Positions 58,419 through 64,000 of a stretch of DNA of 64,000 nucleotides are shown here, piece by piece. The notes beneath the pieces are model-generated. The model searched no databases. It was not told where the DNA came from and worked only from the letters and a program-made list of their open reading frames with translations. The stretch is from Megamerina dolium (lineage: Eukaryota; Arthropoda; Insecta; Diptera; Megamerinidae): contig OY978525.1 of NCBI GenBank assembly GCA_963854835.1, forward strand, positions 32,697,253-32,761,252, in the 5' to 3' direction. Within the stretch, counting starts at the first letter, position 1. Every line of letters begins with the position of its first letter. A program made the position numbers and the translations under genes.

Positions 58419-58780
58419 TGGGTGCCGAAGGTCAGTGGATTAGTACGTTCGCCCTCTGATCTTTAGGTCGTCGGTTTAATCCATGGTTGAAGTAAAACAT
58501 TAATATTGAAAAGATTTTTCTTTCGAACGGTACCCATTTGTCGGCAAGGAAATGTCAATTCTTTTCATTTTAATGCAGTTACAATTTGTGATGAAAAAGC
58601 TTCTAAAAGAGCTTTGTGGCGAAGCTCTGGAAAAGTGACGTAACAAAGGTTCTGCCATTCGGAACCGGTTACCATAAGTAGGTCCCTTCTGAAACTATTT
58701 TAACTTTAGCACGCACAACAATACTGGAAGAAAAGTTCGGCTCAGGGCCCTTAGGGCTTATAAGTGCCACAAAAAAATTT
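58419..58780 (+). repeat. SINE, copy 9, near full-length, forward
   Basis: The head GTGGGTGCCGAAGGTCAGTGG is at 58419 and GGTCGTCGGTTTAATCC is the box B region. The body runs through CGGAACCGGTTACCATAAGTA to CTTATAAGTGCCACAAAAAA at 58780. Flanks are A/T-rich and no target duplication is certain. Confidence 0.88.
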
Positions 58781-59261
58781 GTTTTAATGCGAAATTCAGT
58801 AAAATGCTCCAGAATTTATTATAACTTTATCACTTTATCAGAACCAAAGTCCTGATAAAGTGATAAAGTTCTAATTTAATTTATCACATTTGACTTTTTA
58901 GCTTTCCGCACAAAATTAGTTATCTGTTTGGGTAAATTGTTTGTAGTATTTGCAATACTTTTCAAATCTAGATATTTCTTTTTGAAGTGAGTTAATCTAG
59001 TTTTAGATAGACCGCCACAGTGAAATAGTATATGGTTCGACATTTTATCTTTTTCTTCAGATTACCTACAGTTGTTCTAAGTTTGGTTATACCCATATTG
59101 GGAAGCTGCTTCTCTGTTTTGCAATGTCCTGTGAGGAAATCTGTAATCACTATTAAATCATATCTACTATGCTATAGTATTTTCCTACTTCGTTGGCAGC
59201 AAAAAAAAAAATTATTCTGTCTGTTAGCTTCCTTTTCCATCAAGTAATATTAAGGTTTATA

Positions 59262-60116
59262 TTGGATGTGTGAATTAGTAACCGGCTTTTTTGTGTTCAA
59301 AAATCATTTATTTTTAAGAATTCTGTAATTCAAAGTATTGTCCATCAGAAACTATGACATTTCCTCATCTTTCCGGCAACTTATGGAGTCCATCCCAAAA
59401 GAAATTCGCCGACTTGGTGGCCAAAAACGAATCGAGCCAATTTTTGATATCGGTGACTGAAGTGAAGCGTATTACATTAAGGGAGCTCTGCATGGGCCGG
59501 AACAAGTGGTAATCTGCAGGCACCAGGTCTAGGCTGTAAGGCGGGTGGGGTAAAACTTCTCATCCGCTATTAACAAGATAGTTTTTGACCGGAATAGAAA
59601 TATGTGACCCTGCGTTGTCATTGTGAAAAATTACCAACTCGTCTCTGGTCGCATATTCCGGCCATTTCTCGATCATTACTCTCTTCAACCGCACCAATTG
59701 TTGTCGGTACAGCTCTCCCGTAATGGTTCGACCAGGTCTTGGTCGAGTAATGTAATATTGTATATGTAATTTCGAACGAAAGAAAAAAAAATTTCTCCAA
59801 ATCCTCGTCTTCAAACTTTTTCGGCTGTCTGTCCAGAGAGGTCTATGCCATTGATATCAAAATCACCGTTTTTGAAGCGCACAAACCACTCCTTACACTG
59901 TGTATTGGATAGAGAATTGCCGCCGTATAATTCTATAAGCAAACGATGACTTTCAACCGCACTTTTCTTTGCAAAAAACTTAACAAAACTTCCCGCAAAT
60001 TTGACTGACTTTGACAGAAAGTGAATAGACATTTAATATGACATTTCGGACAATGATGTACGACCTCGCGCGGCGCCATCTAACGTAAAAGGCCGGTTAC
60101 TAATTCACGCACCTAA
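59262..60116 (-). mobile_element. Internally deleted mariner with well-kept terminal repeats
   Basis: An 855-bp element. The ends are TTGGATGTGTGAATTAGTAA and the inverted TTAGGTGCGTGAATTAGTAA, 26 bp with about three differences, both continuing CCGGC. TA flanks at 59260-59261 and 60117-60118. The minus strand encodes a deleted transposase. Confidence 0.9.
59395..60032 (-). pseudogene. Mariner transposase pseudogene
   Basis: N-terminal part 59811-60032 with HRLLIELYGGNSLSNTQCKE and WFVRFKNGDFDI. A deletion then removes the linker and first catalytic Asp region. The C-terminal part 59560-59814 has ELVIFHNDNAGSHIS with the second Asp. After a stop comes VLPHPPYSLDLVPADYHLF with the third Asp. 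Two of three catalytic residues are therefore present. The C-terminus HKLPERxGNVI is readable to about 59330. Confidence 0.85.
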
Positions 60117-60649
60117 TATAATTTTAAAATTGGTTGACAGTAAGTCCATGGTAAGCCAAGGAATTGGCCAGACCCAAGCAATTCATTAATTTGTCCTTTT
60201 TTGGTGAGAAAGTATGTTATCTCGTTTCTCAAGTGGCCACTATATCTAACATAGTTGCTCAAATGAGATAGTCTTTTACAGGCTGCCACCTTGACTAGAA
60301 GTTGTAAACATTCCCAGACAAGTTTGGGGGCTATTTGCTATATGTATTGTATATCAAAGGAGCTGTACTATCTGCGAGTAAATAAAGTGTTATAAGTGTT
60401 TCGGCTTACATATACATAACTTGAGTCACAGCTTCCTTTTTTGCCTGGAAGGCGGTGTTATCATGTCTTAATTACATAGAGGTCTCCTCCCAATCAAATC
60501 GATTTGTACCATACTAGATACTATCCTAAAAGTTTTAATCGTTTCTGTTTCCCGTTTTGCCTACATAGTTATGAAGGAAGTTGAACTTGGATATATTAGA
60601 GCTACATATGGATATTTTCAGAAAGCTGTTTTTCTCTTTTTGGAAGTCA

Positions 60650-61050
60650 AGGACTCTGTCGAACGATAAAAACCACACGTTACAAATCTCTCATCATGTT
60701 TGTATTTATATATGACGCGAAAGCCTGGACATTTTCTACACCGCGTGATAGATTGTTTGAAGTTTTCGAGAGATACTACGTCCTACGCAATATCTTTTAG
60801 CCTATCCCCTCGTATTAAGAGTAACGAATAAAGTACAAAAATGAGCTGAATTATACTAGCGCTTCGCTGGCTGGATCATTTCGATCGAATGGAAGAAGAA
60901 GCACCAGCCAAATAGTTGTTATATTTGGAACCTGATGGAAACGTACATGAAGAGGAAGACCGAACCTCCGGTGAAACGACCAAGTACTGGAAAACGTGAA
61001 ATTTCAAAGTAACACCAGTGGGCAAAAATTTGAGGGAACTAGGCAAACAT
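60650..61050 (+). pseudogene. RTE-like LINE remnant, C-terminal part
   Basis: Plus-strand pieces include SRTLSNDKNHTLQIS, then ALRWLDHFDRMEEEAPAK and LEPDGNVHEEEDRTSGETTK. These correspond to RWLGHVxRMxExxPAxR and the Gly/Arg-rich C-terminus in RTE-like elements. Related in style to 49570-50320. Stops and frameshifts. Confidence 0.65.
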
Positions 61051-61059
61051 TCTAATTTC

Positions 61060-61614
61060 AATTAAAACCGGTTGTAAAATAACGAACGAGAAGCGAACTC
61101 ACCACCCAGTATATAAATTTATTTTCATGCATATAGATAATTGCGACACACGTGAAAAGAAGTGTAACACTTTAAATGCAACACTTCATACACAAACTTA
61201 AACATATATATGCTTATGAGTGCGTGTATGTATCATGAATCCTGGCAGACAAAATTGTCATACCTTCCCACGATGTTCAATCTGAACTCTTGGTTATTTA
61301 ATTAAGGAACATTGTCAGAGCATTAGAAAGAAAGTTTAATTTCACCACAGACTGGAACGCAAATATGTGAATGGGAAAGCAAGCCTTGATTTCAGAGTTC
61401 TAAATGGGCTTTATGTTAATACAATTAACATTACAATTTCAACTCGATTATGCATACTGGCATTCGGTTTCAGTGAGCAATCTCAAAAATAAAAGCGCTA
61501 TTATGTAGCACTTCTCAAAAGTAGGTTTATCAAAATATTTTCTAATGAATAATTTCTTGGATTGAAATCAATAATTTTCAGTAGATGCTCAGAAAAATAT
61601 CAAATAATTTTCGA
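61060..61614. other. Spacer, no gene
   Basis: Unstructured A/T-rich DNA. Confidence 0.4.
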
Positions 61615-61618
61615 TTTA

Positions 61619-61872
61619 AGCCTCTGACACAGAGCTCTTTCGGAAGCTTTTATGGGTAAACGCGTACTGTAGAAAAAATTGAGCTAGATTGCTAAGTATC
61701 ATATGAAATAACAAATATTCATCATTCTATAAAAAATTTTGTCGATTTCTGGATGCCATTTCAAAGAACAAAATTTGTAATTTTGCCAAAAATGTTGTCG
61801 AATCGGCTGAAGTCCAACCGGTGAGATTATAAAGAGAAAACTAATGCTCTAACCACGGAAATACGGCGCTCA
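61619..61872 (-). repeat. SINE, copy 10, degenerate
   Basis: Reverse orientation: GACACAGAGCTCTTTCGGAAGC, a degraded centre, then GGCTGAAGTCCAACCGGTGAG and CTAATGCTCTAACCACGG near the head. Oldest-looking copy. Confidence 0.55.
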
Positions 61873-63500
61873 AAAAAACGATTTATATTAAATTTATAGC
61901 TGCTTCTAAGCAGTGTAAGAAAGACCTCAGTATAATAAAAAATAGTAAAGATTAGAATAAAGAATTGTTTATGGTTTTTCAAAAATTTGAGTTCTTCTGA
62001 AAAATTCTCTATATAAAAGAAGGAAGTTGGAAGATTAACGAAGCTACTTCTCAAAGAAAAACTTCCAGCTTTTCATTTTATTTTAAGCACTGCCGACTGG
62101 GAGTAAAATATATTCGAACACTTGTATTTGTATTAGAGTGAGTCGACAAAAGTTGCAATGTTCACCCACCGATTGAAAGTAGGTCTTAAGAGTATATTGG
62201 CACTAAAAACCCATATGATTTTGGTTTCTGTTTCTGACCGACCAAAAAAAAAAAAAACAACCACATGTGTTTATTTTATAAACTTTGATGTACATTTGAT
62301 GTACCACTCAAAATTTATTCTAAATATTATTGTAAGAGTTTTCTTAGGCATTACATTTTAGTTCTTACCTATCACTGATCTCTGAAGTCACATTCGATTG
62401 ATGATTTCATTAATTTGGAGATGTAACACTCTAACGTTTACATTTTGTTGATAAAGCTGTTCAATAATTTCGAACAGTGATATCAGTAATTCTGAATTGG
62501 AACACTTTAACAAGAACTTTTTGTTAATAAAGCTGAAGGTTTTAAAAATCCTTTAATCGTTTACATGTTTTTTTCTTTGGTATGGGTACTGACTTGGTCT
62601 AATGTGTATAAGTACATGTAAATATAGGTACGTGCATTTTTGAATTATGAGTATTTACATAAGTACGTGTCCATGTCATTTACATATACCTACAAGTATA
62701 TGCTCATAGACACCTACCGATTATATTATCCCAGCTTATATGCTCACTTACTGTCGTTTCTCGTAAAATTCTCTCTTCGAGCAAGTTTTTAATGAAATTC
62801 AATTTTGTATGTAAATTTTTTGATGCAGCTGTTGTTGTTGTTGTTGATATTCTTCTTTGGTACTTCAGAATGCGTTCAACCCCATCAAATTCATTTCTAT
62901 ATGTTTTCATGCTTCTCCTTCAGCTTTATGCCTATTGTGATATTTACATACAAGCTACGAACAAAATAACAAAGTTTTACGCACACACACGCACACAGCC
63001 ACTAACACGTATAAAGTGTTTGTTTTCAGTAAGCAAGAACAAAAAAAGAAAATTAGTTCAAAAATGTCATTCAAAAGCGTATCATTCGCACCATTGCACT
63101 TGGGTATAGTCGTACATTTTCTCTTCAAATATGCCACTATGTCAATGTATGTGGACGTGTGTGTGTTGTGTGTGTGTGTTTGGATATGTGTGAGATATTT
63201 CTAGTCATACATGTGTATTTTGTGTTACAGTCATGAACACATTAAAACTTCTATTGCCATTAGTATTAGTACTAAGCTCTAGATTTGCATATTATTCGAA
63301 CTCACTCTTATTCCCCCCTCTCTCTCGCACTCTTTCTAAATTTCTGCATATCCATTTCAAGTGAATTTTGGAAATTGTTTAGAACATTATTTTTTATTTT
63401 TAAATTTTCATTATTAAATCTTAGTTGACGGCAATGACGAGGGATGCTCTATCATACAGTACTTTCTACTATATGGTTTTGTTAGCTTATTGTTAGCTTA
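61873..63500. other. AT-rich stretch with (GT)n and (GTT)n microsatellites, no gene
   Basis: GTTGTTGTT at 62830-62845, GTGTGTGT at 63150-63180, CA-rich at 62980-63000. Open frames here are low-complexity. No gene. Confidence 0.45.
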
Positions 63501-63501
63501 T

Positions 63502-64000
63502 TTTTTTTTTTATTGAATCTTTCTTAAATACGAGAAACTAACAATAAGTATTCAAATCTTACAAACTAAATAAAACTATGTGATATCCCCTACGTTCCAT
63601 CACAATTTGGTGAGTCGCGAGATGTAGCAATTTTACAGCATATTCAGTGTGTCTTTTCTTTTTAATCGACGATGCCCCTTGCTCAGCAACAATTGCCTAG
63701 CAAGGGGATTCGGATGATTGTGTAATTTTTGAATGTAGCTTCTGCAGTACATTGCAACTTCCTCAGAAATTGTGGATACATTTAAATCTCGATGGATGTT
63801 AACGTTCCTCATATACCAAGGCGCGTTTACAATAATTCGCAGACACTTGGATTGTATTCGCTGCAATTTTTCGATATTAGAGGGAGATGCGGTGCCCCAA
63901 AACTGAATACCATAAGTCCAGATTGGTTTCAGGATTGCTTTATATAATAGCACTTTGTATTCAAGATTCAACTTTGATCTTTTGTGTAACAGCCACCATA
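63502..64000 (-). pseudogene. 3' end of a second copy of the Jockey-type LINE, cut by the window edge
   Basis: An A tail (T run at 63502-63513 on the plus strand) is followed in LINE sense by the 3' UTR and an open C-terminus (63633-63971). That end shares SNIEKLQRIQSKCLRIIVNA and PWYMRNVNIHRDLNV with the copy at 43390-45298. It continues with a segment (SEEVAMYCRSYIQKLHNH) that the other copy has lost. The part in view has no stop before the end at 63633, so this may be the better-preserved copy. The rest lies outside the window. Confidence 0.9.

Larger units (their letters stand above)
58890..60480 (-). pseudogene. LINE 3' remnant (RNase H and C-terminal motif) split by a mariner
   Basis: Right of the mariner, the minus strand reads WECLQLLVKVAACKR, GHLRNEITYFLTKKGQ and GSGQFLGLPW (RNase H C-terminal half). 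Left of it, the minus strand continues ITDFLTGHCKTEKQLPNMGI, then, after a frameshift, YLFHCGGLSKTRLTHFKKKY. This is the order RNase H to zinc motif seen in LINE ORF2. The two halves are collinear across 59262-60116. Stops and frameshifts are frequent, and the key Cys motif is partly lost. Confidence 0.6.

Overview
The window looks like repeat-rich, AT-rich dipteran chromosomal DNA, probably from a tephritid-like or other higher fly. This rests on the mix of elements seen: a Ty3/gypsy LTR retrotransposon, Jockey-clade and RTE-like LINEs, several mariner subfamilies, and a repeat resembling the INE-1/DINE-1 Helitrons of Drosophila. The species is inference. No prokaryotic features (operons, Shine-Dalgarno sites, CRISPR) are present. 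Nearly every long reading frame belongs to a transposable element. I found no complete host gene.

Layout. 1-1882: AT-rich DNA with short dispersed repeats and microsatellites. 1883-8723: a complete gypsy-type retrotransposon on the minus strand, with 367-bp LTRs that look identical, a TATA target duplication, a tRNA-Leu-type primer site and one uninterrupted 1575-codon gag-pol frame. 9022-9205: a 16-bp minisatellite. 9643-12431: two INE-1-like elements in opposite orientation, forming a large inverted repeat. 12650-14290: a (TA)n tract followed by the only host-exon-like signals, at 13196-13250 (weak) and 13944-14051 (better). 15.8-16.9 kb: a decayed LINE end with RNase H. 20.17-21.50 kb: a mariner carrying a nested RTE-like LINE tail. 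23.4-27 kb: a decayed Tc1/mariner-type transposase, an INE-1-like copy and a decayed mariner. 30.2 and 47.4 kb: two inverted copies of a MITE-like element. 32.3-35.2 kb: LINE and SINE remnants and a mariner with a mutated catalytic residue. 36.8-38.7 kb: an INE-1-like copy expanded by a ~297-bp tandem unit. 39-42.8 kb: a LINE end and three DNA transposons. 43.2-45.7 kb: a Jockey-type LINE inserted in an old INE-1-like copy. 49.6-56.3 kb: LINE remnants, SINEs with clear target duplications, and a repeat array split by an INE-1-like element. 58.4-61.9 kb: SINEs and a mariner with perfect TA duplications inserted in a LINE. 63.5-64 kb: the 3' end of a second copy of the same Jockey-type LINE, running off the window.

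The interest lies in the nested insertion history and in a tRNA-headed SINE family with T-rich tails. Other points of note are a gag-pol frame that ends inside its own LTR and carries an internal repeat between protease and RT, and a possible 108/105-nt cassette exon with a NAGNAG acceptor.
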